Below are positions 10,961 through 24,576 of a stretch of 64,000 nucleotides of DNA, one piece after another; position 1 is the first letter of the stretch; every line of letters starts with the position of its first letter. Origin of the DNA: Fusarium oxysporum f. sp. lycopersici 4287. Lineage: Eukaryota > Ascomycota > Sordariomycetes > Hypocreales > Nectriaceae. The notes below the pieces were generated by a model. It was not told where the DNA came from, did not search any database, and worked only from the letters and a program-made list of their open reading frames with translations. The stretch covers positions 2,037,071 to 2,101,070 of the forward strand of contig NC_030994.1 of the NCBI RefSeq assembly GCF_000149955.1, given 5' to 3'. The position numbers and the translations under genes are program-made.

Positions 10961-11925
10961 GTACTCGCGGGGTGAGAAATCCCTTGCTATTTTATGATAA
11001 GACTCAACGAATTACGCTCTCAAGTTGTGTGACATAACTCTTACTACCTACCTTACCAAACGCCAGTCTCTCCCTCGACGTATTCACTCCCACCCATACT
11101 GGCTTATTTTACCCGGCCCTCAAGATTGCCCCTTATCCTTTCTTGATCCCGACATTCTCATAATTGCCGACACCGCCTTGGAAATCAGGGTGTCGTATTT
11201 TCCTCTTTCTATTTTTGAAGCATTGCGAGGGAGCTTGGTGTGTTCCTTAAAAACGGGCGTACTTGCTTGGTAGACTGGTGGCTAGGAGGAGAATTTCTGC
11301 ATTCAAACAGAATGCTTTCAATGATATCATTAGTATAGATGTTATGCCGAGGAGTCCTATATAGGGCTCCAAATGCGTTTCAATAGAGACTCAGGCCAAA
11401 TATTGCAGAGTCATAGTTTGATCAATATTGAAACTGAGGTTGTGTAAGTCGATTTTAGGACTATGATCTGGGTAGGGGGTTCTAGTCTATCTGAGACTAA
11501 GCCCATAACTGTGCCATGTATATTTTGAGGAGGACGATATGTCGTCAAAACATAGCCTCATCTGCATTCCATCTTCACGAGAAACAGTTAGGCCAGATAT
11601 AGTTAACGCTTCGAAAGCCAACTTTCTGTTGGTTGGAAACTATTGTAAAAAGACATTTTGATACATGGCTAATCGTCGTCCAAAGTAGGTAGCTTTTTCC
11701 ACACATGGCCAAACAAGACCGCACCGCAGACAAACCCTCTACCTTTTAACGCCTCTTTTGCCTGGAAGATTGGACTCTCCACTCTCCCTTTCGCCTCCCC
11801 CAGTTTACAGTTCATACCGTTCATATATCCAAGACGAGCTGGCTTTTATTTTCACTCAGCATTCGTCTTGTTGCCTCAGCCGCACCAAATGGCAGCTGGG
11901 AGAAGTCAACCACTCCGGGCAGAAT
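10961..11925. other. Intergenic between convergent HOOK and adenylate kinase genes
   Basis: Convergent 3' ends; mostly AT-rich UTR-like sequence. A plus-strand open frame at 11025-11273 has no domain-like content. No gene seen. Confidence 0.55.
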
Positions 11926-12935
<1,010 letters not shown>

Positions 12936-15015
12936 TGTTGCGGTTGCGGAAGATGAATTTGGAACTGGAACTTGTTCTGGCGGGCAATTGGAAGAGATCT
13001 TGGGAGATCCAGAGAAGCAAAGATGAAATTGACGAGAGACTTTGTTCTTCGGTGTGAGGCTGAGGGGATCGAAGTGGAAGAAGAGAGAGAAAAAAGCGAG
13101 GAACAAAGTCAAGACAGGGAAATCTTGAGTGCGTAGCCGGAGGACGGGAGGTTTGGGGGAGAAGCTTTAGCGAGCTGTGATTGGTCAACTGAGACCGTTT
13201 CTGCTGGAGCGATGATGATGGGGGTACACCCCTGTAATTAACCTGCTGGGGATACGCCTTGGGCTTGAGGTGAGAGCAATCGTGGCTTTTGATATTTAAC
13301 GGGTATTCATATATTTGTGTGGATAAACAGAGGCAGTTTTGTGAACTCTGGATAATTGGTATTGCTTAGATTTGTTTGGTACAGCGTTAATTTGTAAGTA
13401 ACGTCTTCAGGGCTCAAAACATGCACATCAATACCCCAAAAGCAAGCTTTCAATCACAGGCTGGGGACAAGGTACTCGGTACAGCTGCGGCGTTATAGAG
13501 ACCACCACCTGTTCGTAACACGACCAAGCTCCAACAATAACATTACTTGACATGTATAAATTTAAATACGGTGAGAACGTGTGGCCTTCCAGCATGAGCC
13601 ATTGTAATTGCTATAAGTTCCCAGTTATAAGCATCGCTATCATCCCAGGTCTTCAATCCTTCATCTATATACATCACCGATATACAGATACCTAGGGTAG
13701 TTCGCAACTTGTCTCAACAACAGCCGTATCCGGAACATGCCCGTTTCGCCTCATCTCACTATACTCCAGGATGCTATAACCGTACTTGGCCGAAGCCAAT
13801 GGCGGAAGGTCAGCTTACAACTGCCATAACGCAACGGAGTTTGTTCGGTCGCCAGGACCGAGGTTCAGAGAGTTGGGATGCCACCGGCCCCTTTGATCCG
13901 GTATATCCCCGCCGGTTCAACAATTCAAGAATAACTCTCTTAGCATTTCATCTGTTGCAGAAAAACGGCCACACCTCGGTCTGCATACAACTGGCCTCCT
14001 CGTTTGTCCTTTCACGGCTAGCAACACTCGTGCAAGGAACGACTATCGGTAGTTAGTATCGCTGCACGAGTGTCTTCGTTCTGTTATATCCTATTCGAGT
14101 AGTAGTGACATGGCACCCTCGTAACTCAACGCTTGCGCCCACGTGTAGGTGTGTTAATAGCCGGCATTAGCACGTTAGCCTCCATCTTTCCGCTCTCCTA
14201 CAGATGTCCCGAAGCCAAGTCTAGAGTCTATAGTGATGGCATCATCATATACAATTTCGTATTGGACCCTGCTTCTTCAATGGTTCTTCCCTCAATATGT
14301 ACATCCTTATTACCGTACTCCGGTTCGCACCGAGGCCCAAGTGGGCGGCAATCTCACCAGAATCGAGTCGCTTACCATAAGTGGAAGATCTGGCCACGCT
14401 ATGCCGGATTCAGCAAATAAGTGTTGGCCTGATACTTGAATTTGACTCCTTAAAAGACACCATCGTCTTGCTTATTGTGAGTTTGCCTGTATATGTAATT
14501 CCCTAGGATGATGACCTAGGTAGGTCACTATCCATCTAACCAAATGTAGCATCAGATTTGGTACTGTAACACAGGTCGATTCAACCGTTCATCTGCCTAT
14601 GATGTCAGTAGTACAATCAACAAAAAAAGCAACGCTGCTCTCTCTGTTTATTCACTAGTCCAAATTTGAAGATTCTTGCTTTTCTTTGTTCAGGGGCCTG
14701 TGCTTTCAATTCTCTTGGTCACGATGCCGCTTAGTTCATGACATGTGGCTGAATGGCTGACTGTGGCTGCTTCCACGTGATATGGCACTGCAAGGCTTCA
14801 GCCTGAAGTCTCCAAGGTGCCTGGCCCAATCGGGAGCTAAGCTTCCCCAAGAAGGCAGCCTCAAGACTACGTACGTGCGGCCACAATAATCACTGCATCA
14901 ACATCACGACTCTACCTCCAATTTTGCCGCGCCTGCACGACTACGATCGCGCATTGATTTATACCTCTACACAGTTCAGCATCCGTCGTAATAGATATAC
15001 ATTGACGAAGCAACG
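12936..15015. other. Intergenic, about 2.1 kb, divergent promoters of adk1 and rpn8
   Basis: Long gap between divergent housekeeping genes. Open frames at 13709-14056 and 14133-14420 have no family-like sequence, no clear splice structure and weak codon pattern. I see no tRNA-like clover leaf. The last ~150 bases hold the rpn8 leader. Confidence 0.5.
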
Positions 15016-16166
15016 ATGCCTACTACAACAGCAGAAACCCTCTCCCTCGTTACTCGAAACGTCACCGTTGCGCCCCTCGTCCTTCTCTCAGCCGTCGACC
15101 ACTACAACCGAACTGTTTCTACCAAGACAAAGCGACGAGTAGTTGGTGTTCTTTTAGGACAAAATGATGGAAACGACGTGAGAGTGTCAAACAGTTTTGC
15201 TGGTGTGTTATCCTAGTATCATGGGACCGTAAGTTGGGCGGCGCTTACAATTGTCACACAGTTCCCTTCGAGGAGGATGAGAAGGACCCTTCAGTATGGT
15301 TCCTTGACCACAACTACGTCGAGTCAATGAACGACATGTTCAAGAAGGTCAACGCCCGAGAGAAGCTCATAGGATGGTACCACACTGGTCCCAAGCTACG
15401 TGCATCCGATTTGGAAATCAACGAACTCTTCAAGCGCTACACACCCAACCCTCTGCTCGTTATTGTCGATGTTCAGCCCAAGGAGTCGGGAGTTCCTACA
15501 GATGCTTACTTCGCCGTTGACGAGATCAAGGACGTATGTTGACAAGCCTTCCTGATTTCAGGCCCCCAGCCAGCTACTGACACTCACTAGGACGGCACAA
15601 CCACTGCCCGAACATTTGTTCACACTCCTTCCGTTATCGAGGCTGAGGAAGCAGAGGAGATTGGCGTTGAGCACCTGCTAAGAGATATCCGCGATGTGGC
15701 CGCCGGCACATTGTCCACACGAGTCACAAACCAGCTTCAATCACTCCAGGGCTTGCACCTGCGCCTTCGAGATATCGGCACATACCTCCAGAAGGTTCTC
15801 GACAAGCAACTACCAGTAAACCACGCGATCCTCGGAAATTTGCAGGATGTCTTCAACCTGCTGCCTAATCTCTCGACACCCGAAGGAGATGGCAAGTCTG
15901 GCGGTGGCGAGTTGGCATATGCGATGAGCGTCAAGACCAACGACCAGCTTATGGCTATTTACCTGAGCAGTCTGATCCGCGCCATCACAGCATTCCACGA
16001 TCTGATTGAGAACAAGATCCAGAACAGACAACAGCAGGAGGAGAAGGAGGCTAAGAAGGAAGAGATCAATGGCAAGGATGAGAAGAAGGAGGGCGCCAAT
16101 GGTTCAAGTGGTGATTCCAAGGAGGGCGCGGAAAAGGACAAGGAGAACAAGGAGACTAAGAAATAA
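15016..16166 (+). CDS. rpn8: 26S proteasome regulatory subunit RPN8
   Basis: Three exons, 15016-15202, 15262-15533 and 15591-16166, give 344 residues. RPN8 is the non-catalytic MPN partner of the deubiquitinase RPN11 in the proteasome lid. The MPN domain spans roughly residues 10-145 ([25 protein letters not shown]). Its JAMM motif is degenerate: [17 protein letters not shown] has one His where the catalytic form has HxH, as expected for RPN8. The C-terminal helices ([20 protein letters not shown]) form the lid helical bundle. The extreme C-terminus is a Lys/Glu-rich KEKE tail. Length and motif order match the family. Confidence 0.96.
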
Positions 16167-16394
16167 GGAACAAAGACAAAAGACCTGGCAGATGAACTAA
16201 ACTTGGACTGAGGCTCTTTGGCGTCTGGCGGAGGGGGGAACCACGGCAATATCCTGGCCAAAGGTCACGGCAAAAGCGCCTTTGTACATTGATCATATCA
16301 AACTGGATTATTAGAGGACGGAGCGCGGATAATACATACTGGACAAATACGTCTTGAGAGACGGGTCTTTCGATACTGCTATGATGAACCATAT

Positions 16395-17066
16395 TTACAA
16401 GTTGGCTACGATACCAGCCATTTCATCTTTTGATACAACCCGATCCTCAACACACATGCCGAGCATTTCTGACCACTTATCCACAAGTAAGCATGCAAGT
16501 AGGTGTTTGCAACATGGAGGAGCATCTCCCCGTAGATCCATACTCATGCCTCCAAAGGACCACTCTCCATCTTCAGTTGGTAACTGCTGTACTTGGTTCG
16601 TAGTTGAGACAGCATGAGCATGAGCTGGGAAAGCATCCAACGTAAAGCTCGGACATGTACAATTCCACACATCAAGATGCACAACGTAGCGCTTCGATGA
16701 TGTACTGAAGTCTCGCGTGCGGCGTGAAAGTGTTGTAGCGAGAGAGCGAACAAGAAACATGTCGTTCTTTATCTTATCTGATGAAATCCCATCTTGAAGC
16801 TCCTCATTTCGCACTAGCCTGATAACGAGACCCCGATCGAGAAGATCCAGCGCTGGGAGCAGAAGAGTTGGGAACAGCACATGGAGAGTTAATAGTAGAG
16901 GCCGTTGAGAGGGGAGAATGGCTTGTAAGGGTGATAATGTGGGTTGTTGAGCGGCCCGAAGTGGCTGCGCTGATGATATGTCTTCTGCGGTGGTCGATGG
17001 CGCGATATTGGAGACAGAACTTATGAGGGATGTAATCAACTGGCGATGGGAGGGGAGAGGCTCCAT
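16395..17066 (-). CDS. SWIM-type zinc finger protein, SWS1/Shu2/ZSWIM7-like
   Basis: A single exon. From the ATG at 17066 the product has 223 residues (MEPLPSHRQLITSLI...); an in-frame ATG at 17195 would add 43. The diagnostic feature is a SWIM motif near the C-terminus: CTC in VWNCTCPSFTLDAF, a ~45-residue spacer, then CKHLLACLLV, which fits CxC...CxHxxA. That last pattern is typical of the SWS1/Shu2/ZSWIM7 group, which helps Rad51 filament assembly in homologous recombination. The N-terminal half is helical and Leu-rich (PLLLTLHVLFPTLLLPALD). The product size also fits that group. The SWIM call is firm; the SWS1 assignment is inferred from motif form and size. Confidence 0.7.
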   Translation of the reverse strand: MEPLPSHRQLITSLISSVSNIAPSTTAEDISSAQPLRAAQQPTLSPLQAILPSQRPLLLTLHVLFPTLLLPALDLLDRGLVIRLVRNEELQDGISSDKIKNDMFLVRSLATTLSRRTRDFSTSSKRYVVHLDVWNCTCPSFTLDAFPAHAHAVSTTNQVQQLPTEDGEWSFGGMSMDLRGDAPPCCKHLLACLLVDKWSEMLGMCVEDRVVSKDEMAGIVANL

Positions 17067-17425
17067 TGCCGTGGAGTTGACGAGTGCTTTTGCATGGTTC
17101 GATGAATGATGTTGAAGGAAGAAGTCTAGTCTCCACGTTTGAGATGAGTGGTGATATTCAATGACAGCCAAAAGTGTCAGCTCAAGAATACGCATCAACT
17201 TCCACAAGAATCACCAGTTCAACGAACCATTTCATGAATTATATGAATTATTTTGATTTTTTTTAATATTCTCATATCGGACAACTTGTCCGTCTTTTTG
17301 TATCTAATAGCCTGCACCACCCTGGTGTCCCATCTATGATCCTCGCATATGATACACTAAACAATCGCTCGACCTCATGCTTTCACACAAATAAATTTCC
17401 TCTCTTAGATCAAAAGAGCAGTAAC
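17067..17425. other. Intergenic
   Basis: Between two minus-strand genes: promoter of the SWIM gene and 3' UTR of HEM13. AT-rich; includes a short T-run (17258-17268). No gene seen. Confidence 0.6.
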
Positions 17426-18707
17426 TCAAACCCACTCCTTGGGGTCCCTGAGGACATCAACCAGGCGCTGCTCCCTGCTCTTAGGCTCAGGCTCATGCAT
17501 GTACTTCCAGCCAGCCGTCAACGGCAAGCTCATAAGGATACTCTCGACCCTTGATCCAGGGGTGTTCAGGCCAAATGCTGTACCACGGTCGTGCACCAAG
17601 TTGAACTCGACGTACTTGCCACGGCGCAGCTGCTGCCAATCCTTCTCTGCCTCAGTGTAGGGCATATCCTTGCGCTTCTCGATGATGGGAATGTAAGAGG
17701 GCAGGAAGGCTTTGAGGCAGTCCTGGACAAAGGAAAAGGTGTTCTCGCGATCGCGCTCAGTCTCATCGAGGTCGTCGAAGAAGATGCCACCAATACCACG
17801 GGCCTCGCCTCGATGCTTATTGTAGAAGTACTCATCGCACCACTTCTTGAATCGTGGGTAGTAGTCCTTGTCGTGAGCGTCGCAAGCTGCCTTGATCGTC
17901 TTGTGGAAGTGAATGGCATCCTCATCGAAGAGGTAAGAGGGTGTCAAATCACAACCGCCACCGAACCACCATGCTTGAGATGTACCGTCGGGGTTGGCTG
18001 TCTCAAAGTATCGGTAGTTAAGGTGGACCGTAGGGGCCATAGGGTTGTAAGGATGCAGAACCATGCTGAGGCCTGCAGCGAAGAAGTCGATCGACTCCAT
18101 GTTGGGGTCTATGGTTTTGTGGTTTGCGCGCATCTTCTCAATGGCAGGCTTGGGGAGCGAGCCGTAGACGACACTCACGCCAAGACCAGCCTTCTCGAAG
18201 ACGTTGCCTTCTTGAAGAACACAGGTTGTGCCACCGCCGCCATTGGGGCGCTCCCACTCGTCCTTGCGAAACTTTTTGCCATCAACTCTCTCGAGCTCAG
18301 CGACAATCAGAGCCTGCTGCTCCCGAATAAACTTTTCCATGCGCAGACGCATAGGCGAGTCTTCGTTGACGCCAGACTCTCGCTTCTTCTGGGCATCGCG
18401 GTCGGCGAGAGTGGAGGGGTCGGCGTTAATAGGTTCCATTTCGGCCTGAGAGCGATAAAGTTAGCAATTGAGCTTCTGTTGTCCGAGGAAATGCATGTAC
18501 CATCTTGTAAGCTAAAGGGGCGACTGTACCGAGGGCGACAGCAGCGAGCCACAGAGGAGAGTAGTTGAAGTAAGAGGTTCGTGAAGCTTTAGGACCGGCA
18601 GAACTAGACAGCCAGCGTCTTGTAGAAGCGAATTGGGTTCTTGGGAAGCGTGTAGAAGGAGATGCAAGGTACGCAGCAAGGCGCTGGGAAGGCCGTCTGG
18701 CAGCCAT
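17426..18707 (-). CDS. hem13: Coproporphyrinogen III oxidase, oxygen-dependent
   Basis: Two exons, 18707-18501 and 18445-17426, with a 55-nt intron, give 408 residues. The enzyme oxidatively decarboxylates coproporphyrinogen III to protoporphyrinogen IX in heme synthesis. Family signatures are present: HLNYRYFE (active-site His), [27 protein letters not shown] and [17 protein letters not shown], ending close to [10 protein letters not shown]. Exon 1 encodes a basic, Ser/Arg-rich N-terminus ([27 protein letters not shown]) followed by a hydrophobic segment ([17 protein letters not shown], residues 51-67). This looks like a bipartite intermembrane-space signal. Yeast Hem13 is cytosolic, so location differs here if the signal works. 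Confidence 0.95.
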
Positions 18708-20719
18708 GATATTATATACTTGGGCAATGCAACCCGAGGACCCGGGAAACAGTAGCGGCAAAACAAGGCCGAAGGCCGAGAACGAATACAGAAAGAGAGA
18801 TAGAAAGGATACGACGATCAGGCGTTTCGGATGAGGCCACTTGCGAGTGCCAGGATGCGACAGTACGGTACAGGTACCTCTTGTTAGGTTCAAAGTCTCT
18901 ATGAGAACGACTGGGAACTCGGGTGATAGTCAGAATCGAATGTTCGGCAATTGGCTGACTGAGTCTAAGGGACTTGGTAGTGTGGAGCGGCACCCGACAA
19001 TGTCTGCTCCGGTGGCCGGCCGGTGCCGAGGGCGGTCAAAATCAACGCACCACTCGGGGGTACTAGGCCACTGTAGCTCCGTTTGCTCCTATAATTCGTG
19101 TAGAGCTTCTCCGGGCGATGAGATCAGTTGGAAAAAATTCGAGAAAATCTGTAGAATAAGCATGATTTCTCTCGTGATGTGGATGTTGCAGTGTGGCTGA
19201 CAGGGAAGGCCTCAGTTGTCAAACTTTCAATTTGGTGCATCGGCAAGGGAAGGCAAGAAAACTTAGGACCTTTATCCTAAGTGACGAAAATACTTAGGTA
19301 AGTTTAGTGTATCTTAGTCGATCTTTAGACCAGTTGATTTTGGCACCCTTCCTCAACGTCAGAAGTTTTATCCCCCCCCCCCCCCCCCGAGGATCGGTAA
19401 CTGGTATCCATGCGAAGTGGCGCTGATAACTGGGCTGTCACTGAAGAACATAGAACTTCTATTGTTCCTGACTAGACTCTTTGATACAGAAGCTGAATTA
19501 CGACTAAAGAGTTATAACTTGCAGATATACACCAACTCAGTGACACATGCAACCAACATGATGCTTCACCATTTGGTTGCCCATCTGTAAGGCCTATATA
19601 TTTTGCCAAGTAGATGGTACTAGTAAGATGGTCGCAGTTGCATTAAAAGTCCAACAACTCCCGTTGTGATGAGTGGTCAGCAGAGAAACTTTGCTTCACC
19701 AATCCTAACTTTAGGTACTCTATTTGTTTCACCATGCAAACTTTCAGAGGATGGTGCAGTTCGTAAAAAACTTCGAGATGAAGACAGCTCAAGATTTAGT
19801 AACACTTTGAGTTTTTCTTGACTCTACCTCAGTGAGACAATCAAGACGGCCAAGTCATGATTCATTGGTAAACATATACTTTGGCCAATACCCAATTGTA
19901 ATTCACAACATCAAGAACCCTGAAGGAGCTGATGGACATGGGCACGTTTGCAGCTCAAGCTGCTTATTAGTATGCATCAGCTTAGACTAACCCTCTCCCG
20001 GATAGTGAATCGTTGTACCTTAAAACCACTCTAACGTTGCCCGTCACTCGGATCCCGGTGATAGATCCTCGACGTCTTTGTCATGAATTAATGACCAGCA
20101 TGAAATAGGATTTCATTCCAAGTGATTAATTGTTTGTTAAGGTTCCCTCACAAACTCGATCCTGTGACGAGACAGTGCGACGTGACTTGCTGCTTCCCCG
20201 CCATTGTTGCCTCGCGGGGCCTCTTGTGATTCACCGAGCACCATTGATCTAGACCGTTTATAGTTTAGCTCAATAGCCCCGCGCCTGTCTCTCTCCCATC
20301 ACTGCTTGTCCTCCTGCCGCTTGATGCCCGCCTAGCCCCCCTTCTGAGTGAGCGTGCCGCCTGCCCTGTGCCTGTGTCCTCCCTGCAGCTCTGAACCTGT
20401 CTGCGCCTAGGTACCTAGTAAGGTTGCTTGCTGCCTTCCGCCTCGACCGCTCATCTGTGTGCCAGTGTCTGTGTCAGTGCCACTGCCACCTTCTGCCTGT
20501 GACTCTGCTCTTCCTCATTCTTCTTCTGCCTGACGCAAGCAAATCGTAACCTAAACCTTTTTCTCATTTTACCTTATCTATCGCCAACTCCATCTTCTTT
20601 TTTCCCTTTTCATACTTTCCCGAATTTTCCGCTGCCACAAGTCAACCATCCCAGCAGCTTGATTCCACCATCGATACCACTCTTACCGCCTCTACAACTT
20701 ATCAACCACCACTGTCAAC
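18708..20719. other. Intergenic, about 2 kb, divergent promoters of hem13 and atg8
   Basis: Contains a C17 homopolymer (19372-19388), an AT-rich middle, and from ~20280 a C/T- and TG-rich leader leading into atg8. No reading frame of interest on either strand. Confidence 0.6.
19372..19388. repeat. C17 homopolymer tract
   Basis: Seventeen consecutive C residues in non-coding DNA. The exact length may be a sequencing artefact. Confidence 0.8.
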
Positions 20720-21282
20720 ATGCGCAGCAAGTTCAAGGACGAGCATCCCTTCGAGAAGCGCAAGGCTGAGGCCGAGCGCATTCGACAGAAGTACTCTGAC
20801 CGCATTCCCGTACGTAATTTACCAGTCGCTTTGATTTGGACTCAAGTTAGGGCTCCAACTTGGCAATGAGAGAATGGCGGGCGCGTGCAATCGTGCAGTG
20901 ACCGCTTATTCCGTCCGTTTCTTTACCACGATAGAATGCTAACATGTTACAAATAGGTTATTTGCGAAAAGGTCGAGAAGAGTGACATCGCGACCATCGA
21001 CAAGAAGAAGTACCTTGTCCCCGCCGATTTGACCGTCGGTCAGTTCGTCTACGTCATCCGCAAGCGAATCAAGCTCTCCCCCGAGAAGGCCATCTTCATC
21101 TTCGTTGACGAGGTGCTTCCCCCAACGGCCGCCCTCATGAGCAGCATCTACGAGGAACACAAGGATGAGGACGGGTACGTTCTCCACACAACTGTTGGAG
21201 AAAGCAACTTGCTGACATGACCTATAGTTTCCTATACATTACCTACTCCGGCGAGAACACCTTCGGTGATGCTTGGGAGTAA
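20720..21282 (+). CDS. atg8: Autophagy ubiquitin-like protein Atg8
   Basis: Three exons, 20720-20809, 20957-21174 and 21228-21282, give 120 residues. The ubiquitin-like protein is cleaved by Atg4, conjugated to phosphatidylethanolamine and sits on autophagosomal membranes. The N-terminus [20 protein letters not shown] and the core [40 protein letters not shown] and [13 protein letters not shown] are nearly invariant in fungi. Gly116 in ENTFG is followed by the removable tail DAWE. The leader upstream (about 400 bases) is long and pyrimidine-rich. Confidence 0.98.
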
Positions 21283-21897
21283 GCTGTGTGGAATCGGTTC
21301 TATATCCCACCTCGAGAATGATGAAGGCGTTACGGTCGTATTTGGGTGAATATTCGTTGGTCACTGGTTATGTTCACGTTATCTTTTGAGTCCGTACTTC
21401 AGACTTCGATAGAGTGTCTGCTGCTCTTTCTGGCAACACGTCTGTTTACTCGCTCGATCTAGCAATGCAGCTACGGTTCGAAGTGCTTTTTTCTCCCTTT
21501 TCCGAATTATCAGATTTATTTTGATCAGTGACACAATTTTCCGAGTCTTTGAATATGGTATCAGAAACAATGTACAAGCAGCTCATGGTACAGTCACGCC
21601 GAGCGGAACTCCCACGAGAACCAAGATTAGGCAGCTGCAGCTATCACCTGATTACCCCAACTTGGAACCGTGAGCGCTAGCACGCCATGTGCCTGAATGG
21701 CTTGTCAGCCGTGATCGGCATTTATGTCTACAAATACTAATACTGAACTTGTCACTGATAAGGTAACTTGTGATAACTTGCGAGAGTGCCGTTTACAGCT
21801 TATAAAACCTCTGAATAATTTAATGATATATCAAGGATAAGATGTCACGATTTTTAGATTTTGAGGCAACATCGCGCTGATTCTCACAGCCCATGCC
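21283..21897. other. Intergenic between convergent genes
   Basis: 3' UTRs of atg8 and the methyltransferase gene. AT-rich, no gene seen. Confidence 0.6.
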
Positions 21898-23060
21898 TCA
21901 TACCATTTCCTTATAGAATACCATGACAGCGTAGCGAAAAGAGCCATTAGCATAACCCCGTCTCATTGCGCGAAATGACTGCAAGAAAGCAATACCGTCC
22001 CGGCCTTGAGTAAACGCAAATGCCCAAAGAGATGGGTTCTGCACAAGTGACCAAGTAATGTCCCTAAACATATGAGTGTAAGCTCATGATCAACAGTCAG
22101 ATATAAGATGTTCGCACCATGTCTTTCGGACCTGTTGACTGATATCCTTTGGCTCAGACAAGACTTTAAGCCCGGCCTTCTTCGCGAGATCGACGTACCC
22201 TTGCTGGGTACAGAGGGGTGGGAGTAGCATGCCATCTGCACTCAATTTAAGTTCATGAACACATGAATACGAATATCTCGCATGTAACCTTACCTTCAAT
22301 AGGCTTGATATCATTGATAAAAGTTGTATCGTCAACATCTTCGTCCTTGAACCAATCTGCCAATACCAACTTGCCTCCAGGCTTGAGTACTTTCATCACA
22401 TTCTCAAAGAATAACGCCTTGTTTGGAAAATGGCTAAGAGCTTCACTTATCCATACTGCATCAAAGGTGCCCTGTTGGTCGCTGAAGAAGTCGCCCATCT
22501 TCTCGGCGTCAAGCTCGAGAAATTTGACTTTTCCCTCGCCGAGTTTGGTGAAGCCATTGTCATCTGACACATCAGACGAAGAGGTGTCTTCGATAGCAGC
22601 TTTGGTCAGGCGATTTGCGATCTCGACTTGTTTGCTTGAGATGGTTATGCCCGTCACAGAGCTACCATGTTTGGAAGCGAGATACCGCGATGTTCCACCG
22701 ATACCACAGCCAACATCAAGAACCGAGCTGTTAGATGGAAGATTTGAAATGTCGAGAAGGAGCTGAATGAGATTGGCTTGAGCTTCCTCCTTTGTCTGCG
22801 TGGCTTCAGACTCTGGTGTTGGCCAGTACCCGTGATGGATATGTTCGCCCCTAGTAAGCCAGTGGGTCAGCAATCGCTAAGCTTTCTGGGAGGTAGATTG
22901 TTTTCACGTACCACAAACTCAAATAGTAGTCACTTGCAAGATCATAATGGAGCTTGATTCTGTCCTTGAGGACTTGCATAGTTGAGTGAGCGAGGCCGAG
23001 GGGAGTGTCATATTGCTTGCTCAGGTCGGTAGTTTGGTCAGACACTGCTGCGGCGGCCAT
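21898..23060 (-). CDS. SAM-dependent methyltransferase, Erg6/gamma-tocopherol methyltransferase-like
   Basis: Four exons, 23060-22912, 22850-22294, 22235-22118 and 22063-21898, give 329 residues. Intron boundaries restore continuous homology at each joint (LSLWGEHIHHGYW, IKPIEDGMLLPP, VRKTWDITWSLV). The class I SAM-binding core is VLDVGCGIGGTSRYLASKHG, with the acidic partner in KFLELDAEKM and motif VWISEALSHFPNK. The opening YDLASDYYLSLWGEHIHHGYW resembles plant gamma-tocopherol methyltransferases and Erg6-type sterol methyltransferases, which methylate lipophilic acceptors. There is no signal peptide. The real substrate is unknown. It is not in an obvious biosynthetic cluster. Confidence 0.85.
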
Positions 23061-24296
23061 GACTTCTGATGCTCGAGGTCGTACGGAAGTAAAATATTGA
23101 AGCAATTGCTCAAGTTTGTTTGCAAATTGTGTATCAGAATCACACAACAACGTTTATAATGAGCTGTTGTCAGGGAGTGCGTATGTACCCCGCGCGTAAG
23201 ATATGCGCATCAGTGACTGCAGGGTGACACAATCGTTACCTCTCTGTCTCTGAAGACCATGCTGGGGAATAGGCTAGTTTACGAGAACAGAAAGAGGCTA
23301 GAAATGTTGGACAAAAGGCACGCAAACACACCTCAATATGACTGTCAAAGGAGTCTATAAGATTACAGTTATGTATCCCGATGGAGTTGGACAAGCTGGG
23401 TTGGTATATATGTCAAATGAGGCAACATGACTTAAAATGCCTGGTCTTACCAGTTGTAATCTGGGCCTCACTGAACCCTTTGAGATAGAGGAGACCGGTG
23501 ATTATCCAAGCCAGTCTACTAAGGCAGATTTCCGAATCCTTTTATGCATCTAGTTTTCTGTAATTAAGTAGTAAAGCATACATGGTCGCTTAATAGAACT
23601 TCCTTGCGACACACACACGATTTGATCCGGGCACATCAAGTTTGCGTGCGCGGTTGTGACTGAATCGTCTGCTGTACTGAAGCAAGCGAAGTAGGGTTTC
23701 TTTTCTTGAAAAAATGCTGGTGACCTCCAAGGACAACAAATTAAAGTTGTTTCTCCCTGTTGTTTCCGGACAAGCAGCAACCTGACTTGGATGATGCAGA
23801 TATGTTCAACTTGCTCACTGCCACAGACAACAGGCACTCTTTATTGACTGACAACTGTTTTTAATAACAGATTTCGACGCGACAATAGAAAGCATGCTTT
23901 TAACAAAGGAATCTCATTATTTTAAGCTCTTCTGGGATCCAATGGTTGGCTGCTCAACTTGTAGACGTTCTGCCTTCAGTGGGCTCCGTTTCACTACGCG
24001 CCAAAAGAGCTACCAGCGGCTGTAACCGCAACCAATCGTTTTACACTGGAACGACCAAGACGCGACCACTTTCCGATGGCTCGATACACAAAGCGCTTCG
24101 CAAGATTGAAACTCGAACTCTATTTTGAGTACTCACAAGATGAGGAATTATTTGCTTGTCGCTCAGCATCTTTCATCAGGTCACGAACAACACAAGTTGT
24201 TGAACCAGAGGAAAACAAGACGAATGAACCCCCGCCATATGACATCATACTCTTCAGCCCAACTTGACTACGGCTAATGAGCTTTGACTACAAACT

Positions 24297-24310
24297 CTAT
24301 CTATCTATCT
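24297..24310. repeat. (CTAT)n microsatellite
   Basis: Three and a half tandem CTAT units in non-coding DNA. Confidence 0.75.
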
Positions 24311-24576
24311 TTAAACACCTCACTCACCTGTTCACCTGGCCCTGGCCATATCTCACCGCTGACCAAGTTTCAGAATATGCAAGACGATGATCAGAAACAA
24401 ATCCAGCCAACCCGTAACTCTTTCCAGAACATCCTGTTTCAACTACAACTCATCAAGTGGCGATTTATTTGGACGAGATCGGCGGTTACCGACCACGTGA
24501 ACCCCTGTCAACGAGGGCCCTGAAGGGAGACCCTTAGACCTATCTGGGCTACTTGGGGAAGCTCGTCACCAGGGTC

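Noticed and set aside
13709..14420. Two plus-strand frames upstream of RPN8
   Set aside because: No signal peptide, domain or splice logic, and they overlap each other in different frames with no codon pattern.
17591..18568. 325-codon plus-strand frame over HEM13
   Set aside because: It is the complement of a well-conserved enzyme with biased codons; no domain or start context supports it.
19372..19388. C17 tract as a possible telomeric or switch element
   Set aside because: It is a single homopolymer without repeat context; an ordinary unstable tract or sequencing artefact is more likely.
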